Positions 8,028-16,668 of a stretch of DNA of 35,912 nt are shown in pieces. Every line of letters begins with the position of its first letter. Positions within the stretch are counted from its first letter, which is position 1. The translations under genes were made by a program, and so were the position numbers. The notes beneath the pieces are model-generated. The model was not told the DNA's origin. It saw nothing but the letters and a program-made list of their open reading frames with translations, and ran no database searches. Source of the DNA: Prevotella sp. (lineage in GTDB: Bacteria > Bacteroidota > Bacteroidia > Bacteroidales > Bacteroidaceae); assembly GCA_017449495.1 (NCBI GenBank), contig JAFTFO010000013.1:1-35912 (forward strand), written 5' to 3'.

Positions 8028-10021
8028 GAAGACTACTGTTTACAATCACCTGCCTGACGGGGCTATGCCTGGCATCAGCAGCACAGGTGCCATCCGTCAC
8101 ATGGGACAGGCACAGCCTGATCATCGACGGACGACGCGTCTGTCCAGTCATGGGCGAGGTGCACTATTCGCGCATACCGGCTGATGAGTGGAGCGGCGAA
8201 GTGAGAAAGATGAAAGAGGGCGGCGTCACCGTGATTGCCTGCTATGTGTTCTGGAACCACATCGAGGAGACGGAGGACGTGTTCGACTGGAGCGGTCAGC
8301 GCAACCTGCGCCAGTTCCTGGAGGTCTGCAAGACCGAGGGGCTGCCGGTGGTGCTGCGCGTAGGTCCCTTCTGCCACGGCGAGGTGCGCTGCGGCGGTAT
8401 ACCCGACTGGCTATTCACGAAAGGTTGTAAGATGCGTTCTGAAGACCCCGTCTTCCTGAAACACACCGAAAGGCTTTATCGCCAGATATTCACGCAGGTA
8501 CAGGGCTTGCAGTGGAAGGACGGCGGCCCAGTGATGGCGATGCAGTTCGACAACGAATACCGCGGCCACGGCTCCTACCTGATGGCGCTGAAGAAGATGG
8601 CCAACGAGATAGGCTTCGACCTGCCCTTCTACACCCGCACCGGCTGGCCAGAACTGGCATCGCCCGTACCCTTCGGGGAGATGATTCCCCTTTATGGCGA
8701 CTATGCCGACGGTTTCTGGGAGCGCTCCATCGAAGAGACGGCAGGCAACTACTATAAGGCATTCAACTTCAAGGCCTTCCGCTCATCCACGGCCATCGCC
8801 ACGGAGCAGATAGACTACTCTAAGGAAACGGGAGACAGGAAACAGGAGAATCAGTATCCCTACTTCACCTGTGAGTTGGGAGGCGGCATGATGACAGCCT
8901 ATCACCGCAGGCCCTACCTCTATCCCGAGGATGCCTATTCAATGGCCATCGTAAAGCTGGGTAGCGGCTCCAACCTGCTGGGCTACTATATGTATCACGG
9001 CGGTACGAACCCTGACGGCAAGACATGGCTCAACGAGATGCAGCGCACGCTGGCCACCAACTACAACGACCTGCCCGTGAAGACCTACGACTTCCAGGCA
9101 CCGCTGGGCGAGTTCGGGCAGATCAACCCGCATTACTACATGCTCCGCAAGCTCCACCTGTTTATGCAGGACTGGGGCGACGTGCTGGCACCGATGGAGG
9201 CCACCTTCCCCTGCCAGCAGGACATTCCCAAGGGCGACGACTCTTTCCTACGCTGGAGCATCCGGCAAAAGGACGGCAATGGCTTTATCTTCGTCAATAA
9301 CTACGAGCGCCTGCAGAACCTGACCGCTAAGAAGAACGTACAGTTGGAGGCCTGCGGCGTGAAGTTGCCTACGCTGACCATCCCTGCCGGGGCGATGTGT
9401 GTCTTCCCGGTCAACATCGACGGCATCCGCTATGCCACGGCCCAACTCATTGCCAAGCGCGACGGCAAAATCTATATGGAGCAGGTCAAGGACATCCCCA
9501 CGACCCTCTGCGTGGACGGCAAGACACTCAGGAACCTGAAGCCGAAAGGAACAGGAAAGCCCGTCTATAAAAACATCTACCTGCTGACCAGTGAGGAAGC
9601 AGGACACCTGTTTATCGAGGACGAAAACTCTCAATTTCTCAATACTCTCAATTTCTCCAAGGAGAAAGAAGCAGGTACTCTGCGCACCATCACCATCGGT
9701 GTGAACAAAGTAGCAGAAGAGCCCTCCGACGAGGACTTTGAGCAGGCTGCCATCTATCGGATTCAGATACCACAGCCGTCCCACCATCTGCTCCGCATCG
9801 ACTATCGGGGCGACGTGGCCCGACTCTATGCCAACGGAAAGCTGATAGCTGACAATTTCTATAATGGGCGCCCGTTCCTCTACGGTCTGTGGCGACTGCC
9901 CAAAGATTGCACCGAACTGGAACTCCGCATCCTGCCGCTTCAGAAAGACATGCCAGTCTACTTCCCACGGGAGGCTGACACTACACCTGGCGAACATGTT
10001 AAAAATATAGAAGCATTATGA
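8024..10021 (+). CDS. GH35 beta-galactosidase
   Basis: Predicted exported glycoside hydrolase of 665 residues, probably periplasmic. It has a signal peptide MRRLLFTITCLTGLCLASA-AQ; the Cys is not in a proper lipobox. The catalytic barrel spans about residues 25-370: WDRHSLIIDGRRVCPVMGEVHYSRIP is the usual GH35 opening, E178 in QFDNEYRG is the likely acid/base (most members have QxENEYG) and E284 in TCELGGG the likely nucleophile, followed by YYMYHGGTNPDGK. Beta-rich C-terminal domains follow. The likely job is to remove terminal galactose from RG-I side chains. The start overlaps the preceding stop by ATGA, and its own stop overlaps the next start the same way, so translation is probably coupled. 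A 17-bp tandem duplication lies inside the gene at 9627-9660. Confidence 0.88.
   Translation: MRRLLFTITCLTGLCLASAAQVPSVTWDRHSLIIDGRRVCPVMGEVHYSRIPADEWSGEVRKMKEGGVTVIACYVFWNHIEETEDVFDWSGQRNLRQFLEVCKTEGLPVVLRVGPFCHGEVRCGGIPDWLFTKGCKMRSEDPVFLKHTERLYRQIFTQVQGLQWKDGGPVMAMQFDNEYRGHGSYLMALKKMANEIGFDLPFYTRTGWPELASPVPFGEMIPLYGDYADGFWERSIEETAGNYYKAFNFKAFRSSTAIATEQIDYSKETGDRKQENQYPYFTCELGGGMMTAYHRRPYLYPEDAYSMAIVKLGSGSNLLGYYMYHGGTNPDGKTWLNEMQRTLATNYNDLPVKTYDFQAPLGEFGQINPHYYMLRKLHLFMQDWGDVLAPMEATFPCQQDIPKGDDSFLRWSIRQKDGNGFIFVNNYERLQNLTAKKNVQLEACGVKLPTLTIPAGAMCVFPVNIDGIRYATAQLIAKRDGKIYMEQVKDIPTTLCVDGKTLRNLKPKGTGKPVYKNIYLLTSEEAGHLFIEDENSQFLNTLNFSKEKEAGTLRTITIGVNKVAEEPSDEDFEQAAIYRIQIPQPSHHLLRIDYRGDVARLYANGKLIADNFYNGRPFLYGLWRLPKDCTELELRILPLQKDMPVYFPREADTTPGEHVKNIEAL
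9627..9660 (+). repeat. 17-bp tandem duplication within the GH35 gene
   Basis: ACTCTCAATTTCTCAAT (9627-9643) is followed at once by ACTCTCAATTTCTCCAA (9644-9660): two 17-base units differing near the end. It encodes about residues 535-546 (SQFLNTLNFS) between beta domains. The AT-rich composition differs from the surrounding GC-rich gene, as with the other embedded repeats. Confidence 0.75.
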
Positions 10022-12063
10022 AGAAGTCATTATTAGTTTTAATACTGATTACTTTCCAGTTTTCAGCCTTCACCGCCTTCGCCCAGACGAAGCTGGTGTC
10101 CGTGCTGGGCGACTCGTATTCCACATACGAGGGCTTTGTGACTCCCATCACCAATGAGCTATGGTACTACGCCCAGAACGGGGTGAAGAAAACCGACGTG
10201 AAGAACGTACGCCAGACCTGGTGGCACCAAGTCATAAGCGAACAAGGCTGGCGACTCTGCGTGAACAACTCCTACAGTGGAGCCACCATCAGTTATACGG
10301 GCTACGACGGCAACGACTACTCCGCCCGCTCATTCAACACCCGTATGAACGACCTCGGACAGCCCGACATCATCTTCGTGTTCGGCGCCACCAACGACAG
10401 CTGGGCCGGAACGCCTATCGGTGAGTACAAGTACGAGCAGATCGGCTATGGCGACCTCTACCAGTTCCGTCCGGCAATGGCCTACCTGTTGCAGCGCATG
10501 AAAGAGCGCTATGTGAATACGGAGATCTACTTCCTGCTCAACGACGATCTGCGCGACGAGATTGACGAATCGGTGAAGACTATCTGTGCCCACTATGGCA
10601 TCCCCGTCATCGAGTTGAAAGGCATCGACAAACTCTCCGGCCATCCCTCGGTGAAAGGTATGCGCCAGATAGCCGACCAGGTGGAGGCATTCATAGGTGG
10701 TGGAGCTGCGGGGGAGATAAACGACAACAACACCCCACTCCACCTGATGAAGCCCGACTACCGCTACAACTACGGGGTGGCAAAGGCAGAAAGCGTGAAG
10801 CAGACGATGGACCGCATCCTAAGATATCTTGATGCAGAGACGCCTGCACAACTGGTAGATACGAAGACAGGCGCACCGGTGACCGACTATAAGAAGATCG
10901 ATGCCGACACCCAACTGAAGCAGGGTGGTTTCCGACTGACGAGTTACGAGTGGGGCGTGACCTACTCAGGCGTGCTGGCTGCCTACGAGGCCACGGGCGA
11001 CGAGGCCTACCGCGACTATGTCTACACCCGCCACCGACTGCTGGCAGAGATGGCGCCCTATTTTAATAAGGTGTACGCGAAGAACAGGCAGATCGACGGC
11101 AACGTGCGCCGTGTGATCGACCCGCACGCGCTGGACGATGCAGGGGCCGTCTGCTGCTCGATGATCAAGGCGATGGGCAGCATCTTCCAGGGTGCCGACA
11201 AGGAACTGCGGCGGTTAGTGGACGAGCGCATCCAGAACTACGCCGACTATATTATAAATAAGGAGTACCGCCTCGCCGACGGCACCTTTGCCCGCATCCG
11301 TCCGCAGGACAATACCCTCTGGCTCGACGATATGTTCATGGGGATACCAACGGTAGCCTATATGGGTAAGTATACCGGCGAGGCGAAGTACTACAACGAG
11401 GCAGTCCGTCAGGTGTTGCAGTTTGCCCAGCGGATGTGGGTGCCCGAGAAAGGGCTGTTCCGTCATGGCTGGGTGGAGTCGATGGAGCCCCATCCTGCCT
11501 TCCACTGGGGCAGGGCCAACGGCTGGGCCATCCTCACCATGTGTGAGGTGCTCGACGTGCTGCCGCAGGATCATCCGAAGCGCGGGGAGATTCTGCAACT
11601 GCTGAAGGCCCATGCTGCCGGACTGGCGAGACTACAGCACCACGACGGCTTCTGGCATCAGTTGCTCGATCGTGACGATACTTATTTAGAGGCCTCAGCC
11701 ACAGCTATCTATACCTACTGTCTGGCCCACGCCGTCAACCAGGGCTGGCTCGACGCCAAGGCCTATGGGCCCGTAGCACAGTTGGGCTGGCATGCGGTTG
11801 CGTCGAGTGTCAATGAGAAAGGTCAGGTAGAGCAAGTGTGTGTAGGAACGGGCATGGGCTTCGATCCCGCTTTCTACGCCTACCGCCCCTGTCATGTGAT
11901 GGCAGCTCACGGTTACGGCCCAGTGCTCTGGGCTGGAGCAGAGATGCTGAACCTGTTGAAGCAACAGCATCCTAAGTCGAATGACTCTGCCGTGATGTTC
12001 TACGACCACGAGGTGAATACCGATGCACCGATCTTTAATTATGACGGTAGCATAAAATTCTGA
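10018..12063 (+). CDS. SGNH esterase - GH105 unsaturated rhamnogalacturonyl hydrolase fusion
   Basis: Bifunctional exported enzyme, 681 residues, signal peptide 1-22 (cleaved before QTKLV). The N-terminal SGNH/GDSL domain (about 25-230) has block I GDSYS with Ser33, block II Gly88, block III GATND with Asn126 and His209 in SGHPS; the usual Asp three residues before that His is Leu206. The C-terminal alpha6/alpha6 barrel (about 260-665) is GH105: candidate catalytic acids are D373/D374 in DPHALDDAG and D437/D438 in LWLDDMFMG, with HWGRANGW later. Expected roles are removal of acetyl esters and hydrolysis of the 4,5-unsaturated uronate that PL11 leaves at the non-reducing end. Joining them would couple deacetylation to unsaturated-end removal. 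Last gene of the operon; its stop lies 4 bp from the stop of the convergent PL11 fusion. Confidence 0.87.
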   Translation: MKKSLLVLILITFQFSAFTAFAQTKLVSVLGDSYSTYEGFVTPITNELWYYAQNGVKKTDVKNVRQTWWHQVISEQGWRLCVNNSYSGATISYTGYDGNDYSARSFNTRMNDLGQPDIIFVFGATNDSWAGTPIGEYKYEQIGYGDLYQFRPAMAYLLQRMKERYVNTEIYFLLNDDLRDEIDESVKTICAHYGIPVIELKGIDKLSGHPSVKGMRQIADQVEAFIGGGAAGEINDNNTPLHLMKPDYRYNYGVAKAESVKQTMDRILRYLDAETPAQLVDTKTGAPVTDYKKIDADTQLKQGGFRLTSYEWGVTYSGVLAAYEATGDEAYRDYVYTRHRLLAEMAPYFNKVYAKNRQIDGNVRRVIDPHALDDAGAVCCSMIKAMGSIFQGADKELRRLVDERIQNYADYIINKEYRLADGTFARIRPQDNTLWLDDMFMGIPTVAYMGKYTGEAKYYNEAVRQVLQFAQRMWVPEKGLFRHGWVESMEPHPAFHWGRANGWAILTMCEVLDVLPQDHPKRGEILQLLKAHAAGLARLQHHDGFWHQLLDRDDTYLEASATAIYTYCLAHAVNQGWLDAKAYGPVAQLGWHAVASSVNEKGQVEQVCVGTGMGFDPAFYAYRPCHVMAAHGYGPVLWAGAEMLNLLKQQHPKSNDSAVMFYDHEVNTDAPIFNYDGSIKF

Positions 12064-12067
12064 TGGT

Positions 12068-15000
12068 CTAACGGATGTGCCACTCTTCTTGCCAGTGGAT
12101 CTTGGGGATGCCGTTCTCGAAGGTGATGGGCAGGAACACGTAACCGGCATGGTATACGGCATGGGCGGCATCCACGAGTTTGTATTGGCGATCCACCACC
12201 TGGGGCTCTGTACCGACGGGCTTCTGCGGCTGGGGGGTGTAGTTGGCATAGGAGTCCTTCTTGGCCTCGAAGGTGCGGCGGGCGAAATCGGTGCCGGTGG
12301 TGTGGGGCTCCCAACGGTCGGCAAGGGCTACCCACAGGTCGCTGTCGGGGATGCGGATTACCCCCGTTATCTGTGAGTTGAACGACGAGGCGCAGGAGTC
12401 GCCTACATGGGGATCGCCCAGGATGCGGTATTCGCCATGATAGTCGTCGAACACGGCAACCTCCGTAGGGTTGGAGGTGTAGCCCGTAGTGCCGGATGTA
12501 AAGAGGTAATGCCTGCCGTTGGCAAAGAAGTGGGCGGGTGCCTCACGGGTATGGGGTGGCTTCTGGGCCACGAAGTGGTTGGAGTAGACATCGGTGACGC
12601 CGAGGAAGTCGTCGGTAAGCTCCGCACAGATCAGCTCCCAGTGGGGACGCTCGAACCACACATAGCCCTTGCCCGTCTGCTCGTCTACGTACATATCGAA
12701 ATCGCCCACACCATAACCCTCGGGCTGCAGATTGCGCACAAACGTATAGGGTCCCATGAAGCTGTCAGACTGGAAGATGGCGAAATAGCCGTCTTCTGCC
12801 TGACTCTTAGCCCACAGCACATACTTGCCGTTGCGGGGATGGTGGATGATATGGGGCCGCTCTAACTTCTGACTGTAATGGATGGGCGAAAGCGGATTGA
12901 CGGTGTCTGGCGGCAGTATCAGTCCCTCGTCCTTCCAGTTGTAGAAGTCTCGCGACGAGTAACAGCGCACACCGCCGAACATGCGGTTTGTCCCCAACAG
13001 GGCATCGGCTTTGTTCTCGCCATACCAGTAATAGGTCCCGTCGATGCAAGTAATCTGGAAGCCATGCGCCTGAATAGGCTTGCCATCGGTATCGAGCCAG
13101 ACAGCACCTGGGCGGACTGAGTTGTAAGTGACTGGTTGCATGGGCACCTCCTGCACACTGACGTATTGAGAGGGTTCACCACGCTGCGCCACCTTCACGG
13201 GCTGCTGCCGGTCTGTATTGTTTAGTCCGAAGATGTTCACCACGCTACAGCCATCGAGCGTCAGGATGCTGTCTTCTGAATGGATCTGAACATCTTTCAA
13301 GGCAAAGCCCGTGACATCCTGCACCTTTCCGATGCGCTCGCACCTGACCGTAGCATTGCCGAAGAACACATTCTTGACGGGCAGCTCCGGCTGACCTGTA
13401 AAGCTGATGAAGTCGCGGCAGTTCTCAACGATCACGTCGTGAACTGAAATATCGTGGAAATAAGGTGTAAACCTTGTGCGCTCGGGCTTGGGGAATCGCT
13501 GTGCCAGCGCGCCCATCCACTTAGTTTCGCCAAGCAAGTCGCAGTAGAAAGCCTGATACTTCACGTCGGCCCGCACGCGCTCTACAAAGTAGTTCGCTAT
13601 GCCACCGCCACGTGTGCGACGACTCTTTACGCGGAAAGCCTGATCGGTGCCTTGGAACACGCAGTCGTGGCAATACACATTCTTGACGAACCCTGCCACC
13701 TCGGTACCACAGACGATTCCGCCAGCACCACGAAGTGCCAGGGAGTGGCGCACGACGACATTCTCCGTAGGACGGTTAACACGCAGACCATCCCAGCCAC
13801 GACCGGACTTCATCGTGTAGCAGTCGTCCTGACAGTCGAGCGAACAGTATTCTATCAGCACATTCTTCGATGACTCCACATCGATGCCGTCGGTACGACC
13901 ATGCCCGAAACTGTTCACCGTCACGCCACGGATGATGACATTCTCGCAATACTGCGGCACCACATTCCAGTAGAGTCCTTGGGTCAGTGTGACACCCTCT
14001 ATCAGCACGTTCGTGCAGTTGATGGGCGCAACGGTCTTGGGCAGGAACACCTCTTTGGTCTTGATGCCGTCGTAGTGGCGCGACTCCAAGGGCAGCTCAC
14101 CAACGATCATCTCGATATTCAGGCAGTATTCCTTGTTCTGCTGGTATATCTCGCAGTCCGTCGAGGGCCCGACGATCTCGCCCTTGCCCGTCAGCGCGAT
14201 GTTCTGCTCCCCGTTCGCATAGATAAATGCCCCTAAGCTGTATATCTCGATTCCCTCATCGCGAGTGAACACGATGGGCTGGTAGTCGGCAATCTCTCCG
14301 CTGAAGAGCAGTCGGCACCCCTCCGCCAGGTGTAGGTTGATGTTCGAACGCAGGGTGATGCGCCCCGTCAGCCAGTCGCCTGCCGGGATGATCACCGTGC
14401 CGCCGCCCTGCTTGGCCAGTTGGTCGATAGCCTGCTGAATAGCCTTGGTGGCGATACCCTTGTTAGGCATTTTTACTGTCACCGTGCGTTCCGGGAACAC
14501 AGGACGCTGCAATTGCGGCATCTCGAACGGCGCCTTGATAGGGGCAATCTCTTGCGGCATAACCTTCGGCCCAACCTGCTCAAGGGTAGGAGTCAGTAGA
14601 CTGGGGGCGAGCTTATCTTTCAGCTCGGCGCCGAGGTAGAAGCCGGGCTCGGAGGGTTGGTTGTAGCCGACGTTCTGGGCGGCGGTGGAGAGACGGTAGG
14701 GGATATCCTCCATCAGGCAGTTGAGGCGGTAGTCGGTGGGGATGGGCGAAACGAAGATGCGTAGCTCGTCGCTATCGGGCGTGCGGGCTATCACCTCTTC
14801 GCGCCAGTCGCCCAGGATGTCGGCAGCGAGGCAGGGGTTAGACTTCGTGCCGTTGTTGAACACGATGCCATCAAACTTCACGACGTCAACGATCGTGTGG
14901 TTCACCCAGTCGTATTTGGCGACCGTCTCGTGGTCGAGGAGTTCGCGCAGCAGGTCGCCGTCCCACCAGATGCCGAAGTTGACGGAGAGGTAGCGGTCGC

Positions 15001-16537
15001 CGAGCTTCAGGTGCTGCTGGTGCTGTGGGTCGTCGGGATCGGTAGCGGTATAGAGTACCTCGCCCTTGATGTTTCGGATGCCGTGACTGTCGGTGCTCCA
15101 CATCTCCAATCCAGGGTTAGTGGGGTCTATATCAGCAGCCATAGCACGACCGACATCACTCGTTGAGGGTATCTGGAAGATCACCTCGCCGGTGCGGGCA
15201 TTGCGGAAATCGCTGCCATCGCGTTTGTTCTCGTGGCAATCCCAAACCTGGAGTTCTTCAGATGCGGGATCGAAAGCCATCAGATGGATGGCATCACCGT
15301 GACCCATGCCCGTGTTATAGAGTCCGCGGCCATCGTGATCGACGGCCATCGAGCCATAGGTGATCTCGTCGCAGCCATCCCCATCGACATCGGCCACGCG
15401 CAGGTTATGGTTGCCCTGACCGGCATAGCTTGCCCACACGGGATCGTTGGTGTCGAACACCCAGTGCTGTTTCAGTTCCCGACCGTCCCAGTCCCATGCA
15501 GCCAGAACGGTACGGGTGTAATAGCCTCGACAGAAGATGGCCGATGCACGTACGCCGTCGAGATAGCCCACGGCAGCCAGCATACGGTCGGAGCGGTTGG
15601 CATAGTTATCGCCCCATTCGCTCAGGTTGCCACGCTCGGGGATATAGGGCTGGGTGTCCATAGCGCGGCCCGTCAGACCGTCGAACACGGTGATGTACTC
15701 ATTGCCGGTGAGGATGCGGCCCGTCATCGGGCGGCCTGGTCTATTATATTTTCCCCACTCTTTCTGCGGCGTCGGTTCCTGGGTGTCAGGTGTCGGACGA
15801 TGGCGGTAGTCGGCAAGGGGGTCGCCTATCACCTGCCCTACTCCATCGCGAGTGCCGTCGGAAGTACGGACGATGAACTCAGCCCGTCCGTCGCCATCGA
15901 GGTCATAGAATATAAAAGGTACGTAGTGGGCACCGCTGCGGATATTGATGCCCATATCGATACGCCAGAGCATGGTACCGTCGAGACGATAGCAATCGAA
16001 GAGGGTGTTGCCGGTATAGCCGTCGTGGGCATTGTCGTGGGCGTTCGAGGGGTCCCACTTCAAGACGATCTCATACTGTCCATCGCCATCCACATCGGCC
16101 ACCGAAGCATCGTTGGCAGAATAAGTATAGGTCTGTCCGTCGGGAGTCGTGCCGCCTTCGGGCTTCTGTAACTTTACCGCCAGGTAGCCCTCCGGGGCGT
16201 TGGCCTTCAAGACGAAAGAACCATTCTTGCCGCCACCGCGCACTTCGTAAACGGCATCAACAGCCAGTGGATGCTCGTCTACAAAGAATGTTCCGCCACT
16301 CATGAGCTTCGTTTGGTTCAGTTTCTTTCCATTGCGATACACATCGAACGCCTCGCCCTTGGCATCGGCAGACAACGAACGCCAGCTGACGACCACCTTG
16401 TTCTCACTGCGAAAAGCCACCACGCCGCGATCCAGCCGCTCGTGCTGAAGTTTCGACATGTCATAACGAGGCTGTGCCGTCGCAAAAGCAGTAAAAAGCA
16501 AAGCCATTATAAACAATGTACACTTTCTCATCTTCAT
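12068..16537 (-). CDS. Trimodular PL11 - GH28 - GH43 RG-I degrading enzyme
   Basis: One uninterrupted 1489-residue frame with a single signal peptide (1-21, MKMRKCTLFIMALLFTAFATA). Residues about 25-640 are a full PL11 rhamnogalacturonan lyase: repeated DVDGDG calcium-type motifs, RSDRMLAAVGYLDG, GQGNHNLRVADVDGDG, ending SEPGFYLGAEL. A Pro-rich linker (about 641-690) leads to a GH28 beta-helix (about 690-1115) with D883 in GRTDGID, D904/D905 in CQDDCYTMKSG, CGTEVAG and RVKSRRTRGG. From about 1137 to the end is a GH43 five-bladed propeller (LDTDGKPIQAHG, TYYWYGENKA, ERPHIIHHP, EAPAHFFANG, SQITGVI), closest in look to the exo-beta-1,3-galactanase-like subfamilies. The last two modules have no signal peptide of their own, which argues against internal starts. 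The protein would cut the backbone by elimination and hydrolysis and trim a branch, probably in the periplasm. A promoter and a candidate HTCS site lie upstream. Confidence 0.9.
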   Translation of the reverse strand: MKMRKCTLFIMALLFTAFATAQPRYDMSKLQHERLDRGVVAFRSENKVVVSWRSLSADAKGEAFDVYRNGKKLNQTKLMSGGTFFVDEHPLAVDAVYEVRGGGKNGSFVLKANAPEGYLAVKLQKPEGGTTPDGQTYTYSANDASVADVDGDGQYEIVLKWDPSNAHDNAHDGYTGNTLFDCYRLDGTMLWRIDMGINIRSGAHYVPFIFYDLDGDGRAEFIVRTSDGTRDGVGQVIGDPLADYRHRPTPDTQEPTPQKEWGKYNRPGRPMTGRILTGNEYITVFDGLTGRAMDTQPYIPERGNLSEWGDNYANRSDRMLAAVGYLDGVRASAIFCRGYYTRTVLAAWDWDGRELKQHWVFDTNDPVWASYAGQGNHNLRVADVDGDGCDEITYGSMAVDHDGRGLYNTGMGHGDAIHLMAFDPASEELQVWDCHENKRDGSDFRNARTGEVIFQIPSTSDVGRAMAADIDPTNPGLEMWSTDSHGIRNIKGEVLYTATDPDDPQHQQHLKLGDRYLSVNFGIWWDGDLLRELLDHETVAKYDWVNHTIVDVVKFDGIVFNNGTKSNPCLAADILGDWREEVIARTPDSDELRIFVSPIPTDYRLNCLMEDIPYRLSTAAQNVGYNQPSEPGFYLGAELKDKLAPSLLTPTLEQVGPKVMPQEIAPIKAPFEMPQLQRPVFPERTVTVKMPNKGIATKAIQQAIDQLAKQGGGTVIIPAGDWLTGRITLRSNINLHLAEGCRLLFSGEIADYQPIVFTRDEGIEIYSLGAFIYANGEQNIALTGKGEIVGPSTDCEIYQQNKEYCLNIEMIVGELPLESRHYDGIKTKEVFLPKTVAPINCTNVLIEGVTLTQGLYWNVVPQYCENVIIRGVTVNSFGHGRTDGIDVESSKNVLIEYCSLDCQDDCYTMKSGRGWDGLRVNRPTENVVVRHSLALRGAGGIVCGTEVAGFVKNVYCHDCVFQGTDQAFRVKSRRTRGGGIANYFVERVRADVKYQAFYCDLLGETKWMGALAQRFPKPERTRFTPYFHDISVHDVIVENCRDFISFTGQPELPVKNVFFGNATVRCERIGKVQDVTGFALKDVQIHSEDSILTLDGCSVVNIFGLNNTDRQQPVKVAQRGEPSQYVSVQEVPMQPVTYNSVRPGAVWLDTDGKPIQAHGFQITCIDGTYYWYGENKADALLGTNRMFGGVRCYSSRDFYNWKDEGLILPPDTVNPLSPIHYSQKLERPHIIHHPRNGKYVLWAKSQAEDGYFAIFQSDSFMGPYTFVRNLQPEGYGVGDFDMYVDEQTGKGYVWFERPHWELICAELTDDFLGVTDVYSNHFVAQKPPHTREAPAHFFANGRHYLFTSGTTGYTSNPTEVAVFDDYHGEYRILGDPHVGDSCASSFNSQITGVIRIPDSDLWVALADRWEPHTTGTDFARRTFEAKKDSYANYTPQPQKPVGTEPQVVDRQYKLVDAAHAVYHAGYVFLPITFENGIPKIHWQEEWHIR

Positions 16538-16554
16538 TTAGTGTTAGTCGGCTA

Positions 16555-16562
16555 CAAAAATA
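16555..16562 (-). promoter_or_regulatory. -7 promoter element of the PL11-GH28-GH43 gene
   Basis: The minus strand reads TATTTTTG, a match to TAnnTTTG, 17 bases upstream of the ATG at 16537. The candidate HTCS operator at 16592-16601 is 29 bases further upstream. Confidence 0.65.
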
Positions 16563-16591
16563 CACCATGCAGAACGACATTTCATAGCAAT

Positions 16592-16601
16592 ATCGTTCAA
16601 A
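16592..16601. promoter_or_regulatory. Candidate HTCS operator, PL11-fusion/HTCS intergenic
   Basis: ATCGTTCAAA on the plus strand. The same ten bases occur at 26359-26368 upstream of susC, in the same orientation and at the same 29-base gap from the -7 element. It lies between the divergent promoters of the PL11 fusion and the HTCS gene, so it could also serve autoregulation. Confidence 0.5.
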
Positions 16602-16639
16602 AATCAATACTTTTTTTCGTCATTTCCAAAATAATGTTG

Positions 16640-16647
16640 TATTTTTG
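16640..16647 (+). promoter_or_regulatory. -7 promoter element of the HTCS gene
   Basis: TATTTTTG followed by CACC, 21 bases before ATG 16669. This placement excludes the in-frame TTG at 16645 as the translation start, because that codon is part of the promoter. Confidence 0.65.
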
Positions 16648-16668
16648 CACCCTGTAACAACTAACAAC

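Noticed and set aside
15233-16171. 312-codon plus-strand frame opposite the PL11 module
   Set aside because: It is a shadow of the GC-rich PL11 coding frame, with no motif, no promoter and no plausible start region. The same applies to the frame at 4728-5501 opposite the DUF5107 gene.
16645-16668. In-frame TTG start extending the HTCS by eight residues
   Set aside because: The TTG lies inside the -7 element TATTTTTG (16640-16647), and the signal peptide starts properly at ATG 16669.
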